DNA from: JBKHYJ01 sp046565505
GTDB taxonomy: Bacteria; Acidobacteriota; Blastocatellia; UBA7656
Reading direction: 5' to 3'
DNA length: 64,000 nt
Assembly: GCA_046565505.1 (NCBI GenBank)
Contig: JBKHYJ010000090.1
Span: 7,247-71,246, forward strand
The notes beneath the pieces are model-generated. The model worked only from the letters and a program-made list of their open reading frames with translations. It was not told the origin of the DNA and made no database searches. Shown here in pieces: positions 11,401 to 20,300 of this stretch (positions within the stretch are counted from its first letter, which is position 1; every line of letters starts with the position of its first letter). Position numbers and translations under genes: made by a program.

Positions 11401-14400
11401 GTCTACGCAGCGGCATTTTATCTTTGGGAACTCCTGGGGGATCACTCTCACAGGGCCGAGCACTGTAGCCTTTTCCGGTTGCAGAACTTCTTGACCTATG
11501 ACCCGGAAGACGCCGCTCGTGACTGCCTCTATGCGAATATCTTGAGAGAGGGCCTGCCTGCCTGCTGCTTGTGCCAGGAAGAGTAAGCTATAAAAACCTA
11601 GGTCTTGACACCGCTCGAATCTATCAGAGTCTTCGCTTCCGTTGAGTGCGTTGACGCTCCAGAGATGCGCTATCGTTCCGATTTTGATCTCGCTTCCGTT
11701 GGCCTCAGAGATTAACCTCGTATAATCTTCGGGGCGGCTCGGATCGATAGAGAATTCGCGATCACCATGTTTTGCGAAAGCGTTTGCGGCAGTAACAGCC
11801 ACTACGTCGTGTCCGGCGGCGCGGAGTCGTTCTATCAGCGCCAGGCTCAATCCGCTATCGTCTTTGAAGACCATCCACCGAGCGTGTGGCCGCTCAGTTC
11901 CCGAAGCAGAAGCGGCCAGAGGTTTCCAAACCGGCTCATAAAACCAATCACTAATATCTGTCTTTTTATCCAGAGTCACTTTATGCGAGAGGCTCGCGGT
12001 TTCCGTCGCCGGCGGGTCTATCCAGTAGCGTTGGCGCTCGAATGGGTAGGTGGGTAGCGGCACTCTACGTCGTGTTTGCCCGCTGTAGAATGCTTTCCAA
12101 TCAACAGGCTGACCGACAAGCCACAGCTTGCCGAGCGTCTCAAGCAGGAACGCAGGTTCGGGCCGCCCGTCGTATGCTCCGGGCAGAGATGCAAAGGCGA
12201 GCCGCGCCGCCGCGCCATCACAAGCCGGGTGCTGTTTGACGAAAGAAGTCAATCCTTGCCCCGGTCCGACTTCAAGAAACAGCCGGTCTTTTTCTCTGAA
12301 CAGTTCTTCGATCCCTTCGCTAAAGCGGACGGTCCCGCTCATGTGCGTTGCCCAATAAGCCTGGTCCGTCGCCTCCTCTGCGCTGATCCAGGAGCCTGTC
12401 ACGTTGGATATGTAAGGGATTTGAGGAGCGCGCAGTCGCAGGGTCTTCACAAAGTCGGTCAGAGGTTCTGCAAGAACTTCCGTCATGCTTGAATGGAAAG
12501 CATGAGAAGTTTGTAACCGTCGCGCAGTGATTCCACGCTCAGTGAACTCGCGTTCAGCCGCCTCGACCGCCGCCGCCGGTCCGGACAACACACACGTAGC
12601 AGGTCCGTTCACTGCCGCCAGCGAAAGACCATGTTCTCTCATAGCCGCTGCCAGTTCAGACTCGCTCCGCGACACGGCGAGCATGGCGCCTTCGGGCAAT
12701 GCCTGAATCATCTGCGCTCTTTTCGCCACGACTGCTAAAGCGTCTTCAAAAGAGAGCACCCCGGCCAGGCACGCCGCGACGTATTCGCCGAGGCTGTAAC
12801 CTATCATCGCCTGCGGGACGATTCCCCAGGACATCCAAAGGCGTGCCAGCGCATACTCTATTACAAACGTAGCAGGCTGTATGAAGCATGTCTGGTTGAG
12901 TTGCCGCCGAGCTTCATCTTCCTTCCGAGAAGAACGCCCGACCATTCTGCGGAAATCTATTTTGCGATTGGCCGAGTCGCCGCCCGCGGCCGCATCAGAT
13001 TCAGGCGGATATAATGTTTCTCGAATATCGAAGCCAAGATGCAATCGAAGAATCTCTGCTCCACGATCCACATGCTCTTTGAAGGTAGGCTCTGAGCGAT
13101 AAAGCCCCGCACCCATGCCTGGGTAATGGTCTCCCAGGCCCGGAAACAGAAACACGGCTCGACGATTCGTAAGCTCGTCCGTCTGTGTAAGAGCGCCTGA
13201 TGGATTGAGCGCATCGCGCAATGCGCCGGAATCCATCTGGCTGTGGCACACGGCAATTCTGCGACAGGGGAAGCTCTTGCGGCCTAGCGCGAGCGTATAA
13301 GCCACATCCGCGATATACGCAGGTTCGATTTTAGATTGCTCTTCCAGATGCTTTGCCAGATTGGCCGTAGCGGCATCAAGAGCCGCTTCCGACCTGGCTG
13401 ACAACATAATAAGCTGCCAATGCCTGGAAGGGCCAGATTCGACCTGTGGCGGTGGCTCTTCCAGAATCACATGTACATTCGCGCTGCCGAGACCGAAAGA
13501 ACTCACGCCCGCTCGACGCGGCGTAGTTCCGCGTTTCCAATCATTGAGTTGAGTGTTTACGTAGAAAGGGCTATCCGCAAAATTGATCTTCGGATTCGGT
13601 TTTCTAAAGTGGAGGCTTGGAGGGATCTGACGGTGCTCAAGCGCGAGGGCGGTTTTAATTAAACCGGCGATGCCTGCCGCCGTTTCCAGATGACCGATGT
13701 TAGTCTTCACCGAACCGATCGCGCAGGACGCTTCAGCCTGAGTGCTTCCGCTGAACGCTTCGGTCAAAGCCAGCATTTCTATAGCGTCACCGAGGTCTGT
13801 CGCAGTTCCGTGAGCTTCTATGTAAGAGATCGTTTCAGGCTCGACGCCTGCGCAAGCCATTGCTTCAAGAAGCACGTTCGCTTGCCCATCGACGCCCGGA
13901 GCAGTGTAGCTCGCCTTTCGAGCGCCGTCGTTATTGGATGCAGACCCGCGAATGATCGCGTATATATGGTCTCGTTGAGCTATAGCGTCTTCGAGGCGCT
14001 TGACCAGGACGGCCCCCACGCCGTTGCCGAAGTTGCTACCCCGAGCGTCAGCATCAAAAGTGCGACAATGACCGTCAGGCGAAAGTATGCCGCCCTTCTG
14101 GTAAAAATAGCCCGTGCGTTGCGGCACGTTTATAGCCGCTCCTCCGGCCAGGGCCATATCGCACTCGCTTAGCAACAGGCTCTGGCAAGCCAGATGGACT
14201 GCTATCAATGAAGTTGAGCATGCCGTATGAATCGCATAGCTTGGCCCGCGCAAGTCGAACTTGTAAGCGACTCGCGTAGCCATGCAAGCCAGATCATTTC
14301 CGAGCGCGATTTGAAAACGATCCAGCGATTCGAAGGCCTCGCGGTTTGTAATTATGTTGAAGAGGTAGGTGTTGGTCTTAGCGCCCGTGAAAACGCCTAT

Positions 14401-14769
14401 CTTTCCAGAATAGCTGTCTGGAACATAACCGGCCTGTTCACAGGCTTCCCAGGCGCATTCGAGAAACAGCCGCTGCTGTGGATCGATCAGCTTTGCTTCG
14501 AGAGGCGTGTATCCGAAGAATCCCGCATCAAAAAACTCTATGTCGTCGAGAGCCGGTAAGACCGGGACGTAATTCGGGTCTTCGAGTAAATCAGGGCTCA
14601 TTCCCGCCTGCCGCAAGTCGTCAGCCGTCAGCCGGGTCAGCGATTCGACGCCGCGGCAGAGGTTCTTCCAAAACTGAAGAGGCGTCTGAGCGCCTGGGAA
14701 ACGGCATGACATACCGACTATAGCGATCTCAGAACCGTTTAATTCAAGGGGACTGCGTGATTGGCTCAT
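5434..14769 (-). CDS. Bimodular type I PKS: KS-AT-KR-ACP-KS-AT-KR(inactive)-ACP
   Basis: 3111 residues, two malonate-extending modules. Module 1: KS about 12-440 with TACSTS near 182, EAHGTATD and NIGHLE; AT with GYSLGEY near 660 and HAFH (malonyl-type rather than methylmalonyl YASH); KR with TGGFGGLG near 1199 and the Ser/Tyr/Asn set ending in ADYCAANSF near 1356; ACP with LGGNSL near 1513. Module 2: KS from about 1583 with TFCSTS near 1752, EAHGSATE and NFGHLD; AT with GYSLGEY near 2220 and HAFH; a KR-like region from about 2740 with NGLSSVGLS instead of TGGxGGxG and no Tyr/Asn active-site segment near 2895, so probably no reduction; ACP with LGGDSL near 3035. The acidic/helical C-terminal tail (about 3075-3111) looks like a docking segment. 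It needs no trans-acting AT. Predicted result: one beta-hydroxy and one beta-keto extension passed to the NRPS encoded downstream. Confidence 0.96.
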   Translation of the reverse strand: MSQSRSPLELNGSEIAIVGMSCRFPGAQTPLQFWKNLCRGVESLTRLTADDLRQAGMSPDLLEDPNYVPVLPALDDIEFFDAGFFGYTPLEAKLIDPQQRLFLECAWEACEQAGYVPDSYSGKIGVFTGAKTNTYLFNIITNREAFESLDRFQIALGNDLACMATRVAYKFDLRGPSYAIHTACSTSLIAVHLACQSLLLSECDMALAGGAAINVPQRTGYFYQKGGILSPDGHCRTFDADARGSNFGNGVGAVLVKRLEDAIAQRDHIYAIIRGSASNNDGARKASYTAPGVDGQANVLLEAMACAGVEPETISYIEAHGTATDLGDAIEMLALTEAFSGSTQAEASCAIGSVKTNIGHLETAAGIAGLIKTALALEHRQIPPSLHFRKPNPKINFADSPFYVNTQLNDWKRGTTPRRAGVSSFGLGSANVHVILEEPPPQVESGPSRHWQLIMLSARSEAALDAATANLAKHLEEQSKIEPAYIADVAYTLALGRKSFPCRRIAVCHSQMDSGALRDALNPSGALTQTDELTNRRAVFLFPGLGDHYPGMGAGLYRSEPTFKEHVDRGAEILRLHLGFDIRETLYPPESDAAAGGDSANRKIDFRRMVGRSSRKEDEARRQLNQTCFIQPATFVIEYALARLWMSWGIVPQAMIGYSLGEYVAACLAGVLSFEDALAVVAKRAQMIQALPEGAMLAVSRSESELAAAMREHGLSLAAVNGPATCVLSGPAAAVEAAEREFTERGITARRLQTSHAFHSSMTEVLAEPLTDFVKTLRLRAPQIPYISNVTGSWISAEEATDQAYWATHMSGTVRFSEGIEELFREKDRLFLEVGPGQGLTSFVKQHPACDGAAARLAFASLPGAYDGRPEPAFLLETLGKLWLVGQPVDWKAFYSGQTRRRVPLPTYPFERQRYWIDPPATETASLSHKVTLDKKTDISDWFYEPVWKPLAASASGTERPHARWMVFKDDSGLSLALIERLRAAGHDVVAVTAANAFAKHGDREFSIDPSRPEDYTRLISEANGSEIKIGTIAHLWSVNALNGSEDSDRFERCQDLGFYSLLFLAQAAGRQALSQDIRIEAVTSGVFRVIGQEVLQPEKATVLGPVRVIPQEFPKIKCRCVDVSLPESNEGPIQAEAELKSLADRLINEFQTEPDELLVAYRDETRWVQDFSRVPLKDDAAESKKLRENGVYLITGGFGGLGMVLAEHLAQTVRAKLVLVSRTSLPDRSEWAGLLGAGQKESSLAGKIRAVRRLEEFGAEVLAVAADVSDESQMRRAVEEALNRFGTIHGVIHLAGIPGGGIIQLKTREMARQIMSPKVQGALVLEKLFKGRELDFLVLYSSIASILGEFGQADYCAANSFLDALAQRNASRGPQTIVINWDIWQEVGLAVYTEVPPHLREWREEMLRKGISNVEGVEAFDRILASGLPQVIVSAQDLPGRIELGKSFTGQSFLQELQKTGASQQRPARRVIGTNYLAASDDFEKRITEVWQLVLGADQIGVNDNFFDLGGNSLLGLQLVSELSRELGIEIAPVTLFEFATISSLARHLNPQPQKASEESVNKLAERRTRAREGAGSSRIAIIGMSGRFPGAPNVETLWKNLCDGVESVTFFNDDELLASGVPKSLFSNPRYVKAGSTLEDIDQFDAGLFGFSPREAEVMDPQHRIFLECAWEVLERAGYDPLSYKGLIGVFAGSNLSTYLLMLHADPKVRQSVNMLQAILGNDKDSLTTTVSYKLNLRGPSLAVQTFCSTSLVAVHMACQSLRSGECDMALAGGIRVVVPDRQGYLYELGGLAPSDGHTRSFDAKATGSILGNGVGIVCLKRFEDALADGDNIAAVIIGSAINNDGSLKAGYTAPSVAGQSEAILAALDDAGVGPESLSYIEAHGSATELGDPIEVAALTKAFRARTEAKNFCAIGSVKANFGHLDRAAGVTALIKTAMALEKRRIPPSINFDEPNPKIDFANSPFYVNTTLCDWRADGGPLRAGVNSLGMGGTNAHVILEEAPAARPTTPGRPWQLLVLSARTEKALESVTDNLAERLSRADDLDLADVAYTLQLGRRDLDFRRILVCRDLEDAREALTERDPRRLQAAYREEAERPFVFMFPGLGGQYLNMGRGLYDSEPVFRQEVDHCAEILTRYLGFDLRKELYPDAEQPESNEARTGSSINLRAMLGRDRTKEGDSKLDRTSVSQPLLFVIEYALAQLWMSWGMRPQALVGYSLGEYVAACLAGVFSLEDGLKLVAERARMIESLPAGALLAVGLSEDEISPLLGDELSLMAVNGPAQCVASGPPDAIEAFQSRLDAIGASYRRLQATHAFHSRMMSPIFDSVVELASSVELRNPQIPYLSNVTGKWIQPDEATDPAYWARHLCLPVRFSEGVEELLSDHRRVFLEAGPPLLSSLVQQHPAAQGGEPPVTLNLMRHSYETVPDLAYALQGLGKLWMLGAQPDWETLHAGEQRRRVSLPTYPFQRSRYWIDAQADRQYVGASTADPSRAEWFYVPLWKRTLPPAPANGASSDEARRWWVLADEGGLGESLADRLESAGIRITRLRMGDTFNETAPGHFTVRSKELEDFAALLNAEGETPDSIVYLWGLRSSGQKAASQEAGATLVDQVIEGGALSLLALSEALRGPLDGRSLKLWMVSDRLHEVTGEEVLQPEQADLLGACTAIGRDLPGLKIRNLDVMRRDGGAHEIKRLVDQLLSEMINESSERVVAYRGGHRWVPMLAAANVEEGKRLNGSSNGRGNWLVINGLSSVGLSFCEHLSENFGQGLTLIEPPGFPPRELWDEWIANDTGEGLVTAKIKRIRAIEARAEIRMLSTDLRDINEARALIRELSQPSGLPLGVVFVFEPGSAAAGGNSLENRLMRSKYEGLFVLDEVLREHELTSKLLVWHTRGGGPHSAADDGLALFLDTFAASSARNRHQPWTSVTWEVSAEAGNEHISNAIGRLLHLHKTPQVIVSLEPLTEGWNKMSALISDSAPLPTSEPISHYPRPSLRVVYVPPRTAAEQTIVQIWRELLGVDKIGVHDNFLELGGDSLLAVRLISRLRDAFKQELPISVIFEASSVAELAKAVEPRSQDEDAELEELMKLVQQLSEEDAEQELLKRRQSLN

Positions 14770-14804
14770 AGTAAAGATTCCTGTGAAACCTGATCGGATG
14801 TCGA

Positions 14805-16088
14805 TCAGGGAAGCGGAGCGGCTGCGCTCTTCACCTCCATCTGTGATAGCGCGACATCCAGGCTATCGGAGATTCGCGCTATACCTTCCTCCAGTTCTTC
14901 GCGGCTGATGCTCAACGCCGGCAGTATCTTCAATACTTCGTTTTGAGGGCCAGAAGTCTCAATAACGAGTCCCCGCTCGAACGCAAGGCGTCCGACCAGT
15001 TGCGCAAGGCCCGGCACTCGGAAGATTAAGCCCTGAATCAAGCCCCTGCCGCGCACCCATGCGCTTGCTTCCGGGTAGCTTTCGACTATTCCGCTCAGAA
15101 GCCTTATGGCGATGCCCGATTTTTCTATTACCGATTGGCTGAACGCGTCGTCTTCCCAGTAAGAGAGGGCTTCAGAAGCGGTAACGAAGGCCAGGTTGTT
15201 TCCGCGAAACGTTCCCGTGTGATCGCCCGGATGCCAGACATCTCGCTCCGGTTTTATCAACAAGAGCGCCATAGGAAGTCCGTATCCGCTTATAGATTTT
15301 GACAGGCAGATCATGTCGGGATTGATCCCAATGGACTCGAAGCTGAAAAACTGGCCCGTGCGGCCACAGCCGACCTGTATATCGTCCACTATCAGCAGGA
15401 TGCCGTACTCTTTGGTGATCTGTTCCAGGCGGCGCAGCCATTCAAAACTGGCGACCTTTACTCCGCCTTCGGCCTGTACAGTCTCGACAATGACGGCTGC
15501 CGGAATTTCCATGCCGCTGCCTGCATTTTGAAGGAACGCTTCAAAATAGTTCAGAGTATCTACGCCCGGCCCAAGGTCGCCATCAAACGGCATGGGCATG
15601 GTGTAGTGCAGGGGCACGCCTGCTGCCGCTCGCTTGGAACTGTTTCCGGTCACAGAAAGAGAGCCGAGGCTTAAGCCGTGATAGGCGTTCATGAAAAAGA
15701 CCACCGTATTGCGACCTGTGGCTTTTCGCGCAAGTTTGAGAGCGGCTTCGACGGCGTTGGCCCCCGTCGGGCCGCAGAATTGGACTTTGTAGTTAAGCCC
15801 TCGCGGGGCGAGTATCACAGAGTTGAACCGCTCCAGGAACTCCCGCTTTGCCGCCGTCGCCATGTCCAGGCTGTGAACGATCTGGTCGCTTTTCAGATAC
15901 TCTATCAGCCGCCGTTTCAGGCGAGGATTGTTGTGGCCGTAGTTCAGCGTACCGGCTCCGCTGAAAAAGTCTATGTACCCTCTGCCATCTTCATCGAAGA
16001 GTTTGGAGCCGGTCGCTTTAGTGAAGACCGCCGGAAAATTGCGGCAGTAGATTCGCACTTCAGATTCAAGCAGATCAAATGTCTTCAC
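14805..16088 (-). CDS. ectB: L-2,4-diaminobutyrate:2-oxoglutarate aminotransferase (EctB type)
   Basis: 427 residues, a full-length class III PLP aminotransferase. The N-terminal signature (ESEVRIYCRNFPAVFTKA, residues 8-25) and FFSGAGTLNYGHNNP (41-55) are typical of ectoine-pathway diaminobutyrate transaminases, which turn aspartate 4-semialdehyde plus glutamate into L-2,4-diaminobutyrate. The PLP-binding Asp is in IVDDIQVGCGRTG (233-245) and the Schiff-base Lys is K264 in SKSISGYG. It starts with GTG and overlaps the aspartate kinase stop (GTGA), so the two are translationally coupled. No ectA or ectC lies next to it and its partners are megasynthases, so its product is probably a building block for the NRPS rather than ectoine. 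The aspartate-semialdehyde dehydrogenase that would link the two enzymes is not in the window and may be the housekeeping one. Confidence 0.93.
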   Translation of the reverse strand: MKTFDLLESEVRIYCRNFPAVFTKATGSKLFDEDGRGYIDFFSGAGTLNYGHNNPRLKRRLIEYLKSDQIVHSLDMATAAKREFLERFNSVILAPRGLNYKVQFCGPTGANAVEAALKLARKATGRNTVVFFMNAYHGLSLGSLSVTGNSSKRAAAGVPLHYTMPMPFDGDLGPGVDTLNYFEAFLQNAGSGMEIPAAVIVETVQAEGGVKVASFEWLRRLEQITKEYGILLIVDDIQVGCGRTGQFFSFESIGINPDMICLSKSISGYGLPMALLLIKPERDVWHPGDHTGTFRGNNLAFVTASEALSYWEDDAFSQSVIEKSGIAIRLLSGIVESYPEASAWVRGRGLIQGLIFRVPGLAQLVGRLAFERGLVIETSGPQNEVLKILPALSISREELEEGIARISDSLDVALSQMEVKSAAAPLP

Positions 16089-17371
16089 AGTATTTCCGTC
16101 CTTTCAGAGAGTAATAACGGGCTTGTTGAACCGGGCGAGGTTGCCATCTGATTCAACGGCGAGCGGTCGCGATCAACAAAGACTTGATGCATTCGCGTGA
16201 CGCTCTCATCGACGCGCGAACTTGGAATGACAAAAGTAAAAGATTCTCGCCCGCTGAAGCTTTTAATCAGCGGGACCTGTATTTCTTCCAGTGCTTCGAT
16301 GGCATCCAGAAGTCTTGCGGGTCTTGATCCAAGCCCGAATCCAACAATAGATACTGCGCCCAGATCACCCAGCACTGTGATTGCGCCATCGAACTGGGAT
16401 TCTATGCCCTCTGCAAAGGTATACGGGTCGGGGATTTCCAGATTCGATATGAAGAGGTCGCCCGGCACATCCGCGCCGCCAGCCGTGCCAAAGATCAGGT
16501 CGTACTTTGCTATGGTCGAAAACAGCCCCCTCCTCTTAAATTCGGTCTGAGCGCCAGCACGTATGGTGATGCGAATTAAATCTTTTCTGCCTGAAACACC
16601 GGCTGCGCTTGCCCGCTTAGGCCGGTAAACTTCTGCGCCCGGTTCAGGATAAACCAGAGTGCCTGGATCATCTTTGAAGGTGGAACGAACAACAACTGAA
16701 ACTCCGTTGTTGTTAGCGAACTCCACGGCTTCTGCCTTCAACACCTGCGCCCCGTGCCAGGCTAGTTCTTGCATCTCTTTAGCGCCCACTTCATCGAGCC
16801 TCACAGCCTCAGGCACATGGCGAGGGTCCGCACTGTAGATCCCTTCCACGTCCGTATAAATCAGACAGCGTTCGGCATTGAGCGCCGCTGCGAGTGCGAC
16901 CGCTGTTGTATCGGAGCCTCCGCGACCTAGAGTCGTAATTTCTTGCTGCCTGCTCATCCCCTGAAATCCCGGCACTACCACTATGGCTCCGAGATCAAGC
17001 TCCTGCTTGATGCGCTGAGGGTGAACCTCAAGGATTCGCGCATTGGAATGAACGTCGTTGGTGATGATTCCGCACTGCGCGCCGGATAAAGCTATAGCTT
17101 GCTCGCCCAGACTTCGTATTGCCATAGTCACCAGTGCTGTTGATACGGTTTCGCCTGTGGCTAGAAGCATATCCAACTCACGAAGCGAGGGGGCCGGGGC
17201 TATCTGTCGAGCCAGATTCAGGAGATTGTCCGTCGAATCTCCCATAGCGGAAACTACTACCACGACGCCGTAAGCTTGCCGCCTCGTTTCAACCACTTTT
17301 TGAGCGACGAGATTGATCTTCTCAATTGTTGACAACGATGATCCGCCATACTTTTGCACGGTGAGTCGCAA
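16085..17371 (-). CDS. ask: Aspartate kinase (pathway-dedicated)
   Basis: 428 residues, monofunctional aspartokinase that phosphorylates L-aspartate, the first step to aspartate 4-semialdehyde. Visible are KYGGSS (residues 7-12), VVVSAMG, TGETVSTAL, TTLGRGGSDTTAVALA and the YTDVEGIYSADPR segment of the kinase fold, then a C-terminal ACT-like regulatory part from about residue 260. The chosen start is TTG at 17371, 7 nt after GGAGGG, which lies in the last codons of the preceding PKS gene; a GTG four codons later is possible. The gene begins 3 bp after the PKS stop and overlaps the aminotransferase by 4 bp. Aspartate kinases placed beside EctB usually escape the lysine/threonine feedback of the housekeeping enzyme; whether this one does cannot be read from the sequence. 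Confidence 0.93.
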   Translation of the reverse strand: MRLTVQKYGGSSLSTIEKINLVAQKVVETRRQAYGVVVVVSAMGDSTDNLLNLARQIAPAPSLRELDMLLATGETVSTALVTMAIRSLGEQAIALSGAQCGIITNDVHSNARILEVHPQRIKQELDLGAIVVVPGFQGMSRQQEITTLGRGGSDTTAVALAAALNAERCLIYTDVEGIYSADPRHVPEAVRLDEVGAKEMQELAWHGAQVLKAEAVEFANNNGVSVVVRSTFKDDPGTLVYPEPGAEVYRPKRASAAGVSGRKDLIRITIRAGAQTEFKRRGLFSTIAKYDLIFGTAGGADVPGDLFISNLEIPDPYTFAEGIESQFDGAITVLGDLGAVSIVGFGLGSRPARLLDAIEALEEIQVPLIKSFSGRESFTFVIPSSRVDESVTRMHQVFVDRDRSPLNQMATSPGSTSPLLLSERTEIL

Positions 17372-17374
17372 AGC

Positions 17375-20300
17375 TTAGCCCTCCATTTCTCGCAATCGTG
17401 ATCTTCTGCGTTCGATGTACTGCGAGCGACGACTCATAGCTTGCTTGCGCTCAGCCTGTTGGCTTGCGCGTCGCTGGCGCTCGTCGCTTTTGTCCTCGGC
17501 CAGTATTTGCGCCAGCGCCCTCACAGTCACTCCTTGATAGAGCTTCGCAACAGGAAAGTCGATCTGTAGCTCCTGCTTGAGGCTGGCAGCAACCTGTATC
17601 GCTATCAGCGAGTCGCCCCCTAATTCAAAAAAGTTGTCTTCAACACCGATCGACTCGAAGCCCAACACCTGCTGCCACACCGCAGCTATACGGCGTTCCA
17701 GATCGGTCTCAGGCGGTACATACAGATTCGCAAGCGGCGGGCGTGGGTGCAGCGCAGACGCAGTTCCAGACCCTTCGCGCCGCACGCGAAGATCAAGGAG
17801 TCGACGCTGCATAGACGCGATGCGAGTGGAAAGGTCCGCCGTCGAAACCAGGACTTGATCGATCCCGCGCGCGGCAATGGCGCATCGAAAAGCTTCCTCG
17901 CCTTCGCGTGCCGACATGGCTAGATCGGAGAGGTCGCCTCTGACTTCGGCTATCTGGTCAGTGCCCGCTTCGTTGAACCATAGATCCCAGTCGAGGCTCA
18001 GCCAGGGCGAGCGGTTAGTCCTGTTGCTCCGCTTCACAAAAGAGTCCATAAACAGGTTAGCCGCAGCGTAGGGGCCATACCCGATCCCTCCCAGAGCCGA
18101 AGCGAGCGATGATAAAAAAACACAGAAGTCCAGCTTCCTGTCTTTCAACACTTTCTCAAGCGCGTAGAGCGAATGGGCCTTTGCTCTGAAGTGCCACGCA
18201 CACTCTTCAAGGGAAGCTTCCGAGAGCACTCTGAAAGCCTTCTCTCCTGCGGGTTCTTGCGCGTGTATGACTCCGTTGATAGAGCCGAACATGGCTTCAC
18301 CTTCAAGCCAGATGCGCTGAAGCTCTTCGGGATTCGTGATGTCGGCGGCGACAAAATGGACCTCTGCTCCCAGAGCCTTCAATGATTCAATCTCTCTGAG
18401 CCTACGGCCTAATTCAGCGTCTTGCGTATCGGTCGAAACGGCATATGAATCGATGTCTTCGACCAGCACGAGCCTAGCTTTTGCCGCACGCGCCAGATAC
18501 CTTGCTAACGCGAGGCCATTGCCTGAAAGTCCGCCGGTAACAAAATAAACGCCTCCTTCCAGAAGAGGCGCGATTCTATCCTTGACTTCGAGATGAACTT
18601 GCTCAAAGCTCTGAACCCACCGCTGTCGCCTGCGGTATGCTATGGCAAGCTCAGCCGAACCGGCATCCGCTTCTGCGACCAGCGATTCCCACACCGGCGA
18701 ATCAAGCGGTGAGGTCAGATCGCTAACCTCCACGTCCACGAATCTGGTTGTGATGTTCGTGAATTCCTGTGCCGCGGTTCTGCATAGACCGAGCATAGGC
18801 GCTTTTTCAGGCACAGGTGCGTCAGCCGCCATAGTCTCAAGCGCCGAATTTGAAATCACGGTCACATCGAACTGCTCCTGCGGGCGCTCGGCCAGCGCCT
18901 GAAGCAAAAAGAGCAAACTGTAAAAGCTCGATTGCCCGAACGCCTCGAATTCGGCTGCTGTGCTAATGACAGGCCTGCTTGCCGTAAGGCTGAACGCGTG
19001 AAGCACGGCCTGTGGAAGTTGCTCTCGCTCGCGCAAATCCTGCAACAGCAACTGGTAGTCTTCTCTGAATCCGGGCCGGATCGTATAATGCCACGCGCTC
19101 AGGCGGCGGAAAGATTCTCCAGTCTCGACCGTGATTACATCCCTGCCGTTTGCTGCCAGGTTAGCAGCAAACTCTCGCGTGATGCTCAACTCGTCTGCCA
19201 GAATCAGCCACCGATTCTTTGGCTCGGCGGCTGAATCGTTAAGCGGCGATGGCTTCCAGGATGGAAGGTAGAACCACTGAGACACATCAGGCCGCTTGAG
19301 CGTCAGGAGTCCGGGCGCCGTCGATTGCTGCGCGCCAGATTGATGAGCAATCGGACCGATCCAGAATCGCTGCCGCTCGAAAGGATAAACAGGCAGAGCT
19401 ACGCGCAGGCGGCGCTCGCGCTTGTAGAAGCCGTTCCAGTCAAGTTTTAAGCCCGCGAGCCAGAGCCGTCCGAGGCTTTCAAGAACCATCCGCGTGTCCG
19501 ATACGTCTTCGTTCGGATGGCGAATTGAAGGGACTAGAACTCGATTACGCCCGTTCGGGTGTCGCCCGGCGAGCGTCGTCAGGACTCTGCCCGGTCCGAC
19601 TTCAAGGAAGAGCCGGTCGGGGTCGCTCATCAACTCTGTGATGCCTTGTGAAAATCTGACGGTCTCTCGCAGATGGCTAACCCAGTAAGCGGGACTCGTA
19701 GCCTGTTCGGGTGTGATCCAGGTCCCGGTCAAATTTGATATGAACAGTATCTGAGGCGCTCGCAGAGAGACTTTTCGCACTTCCTTCTCGAAGGCGTCTC
19801 GAATAGGCTCCATCATTGACGAGTGAAACGCATGCGACGTGTGCAGAGGGCGAAATCCTATCTCGCGGCCCGCAAGCTCCTGCTCGAATTCAGCGATTGC
19901 ATTTAACGGCCCCGACACCACAGAGCCGGAAGGTTCATTCAAAGCGGCTATGGAAATATCGGCAGGCAACATCTGAGCGATTTTATCTTCGGTTAAAGAG
20001 ACGGCTAGCATGCGCCCTGCGGGCTGTTGCTGCATCAGCCGCCCTCGGCTCACCAGAAGCGATAGCGCCTCTTCAACAGAGAAGACTCCGGCCAGGCACG
20101 CGGCAGCGTATTCGCCTATGCTGTGACCTATCATAGCGGCGGGCTTCACGCCCCATTCCATCCACAGGCGCGAGAGTGCGTATTCGATGACGAAAAGAGC
20201 AGGCTGGGCGAAAGATGTTTGGTCGATCCGCGCCGCCGCGTCAACGCCGCTCGCGTCTTCGGGATAGATCACGCTTTTAAGATCGAACCCGCAGCGGGTC

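Noticed and set aside
5467..14723. Many 60-220 codon + strand frames across the PKS gene
   Set aside because: All overlap a 3111-residue gene with clear domains on the opposite strand; their translations are not protein-like.
14805..17371. Ectoine biosynthesis locus
   Set aside because: Aspartate kinase and EctB are present, but EctA and EctC are not, and both neighbours are PKS genes.
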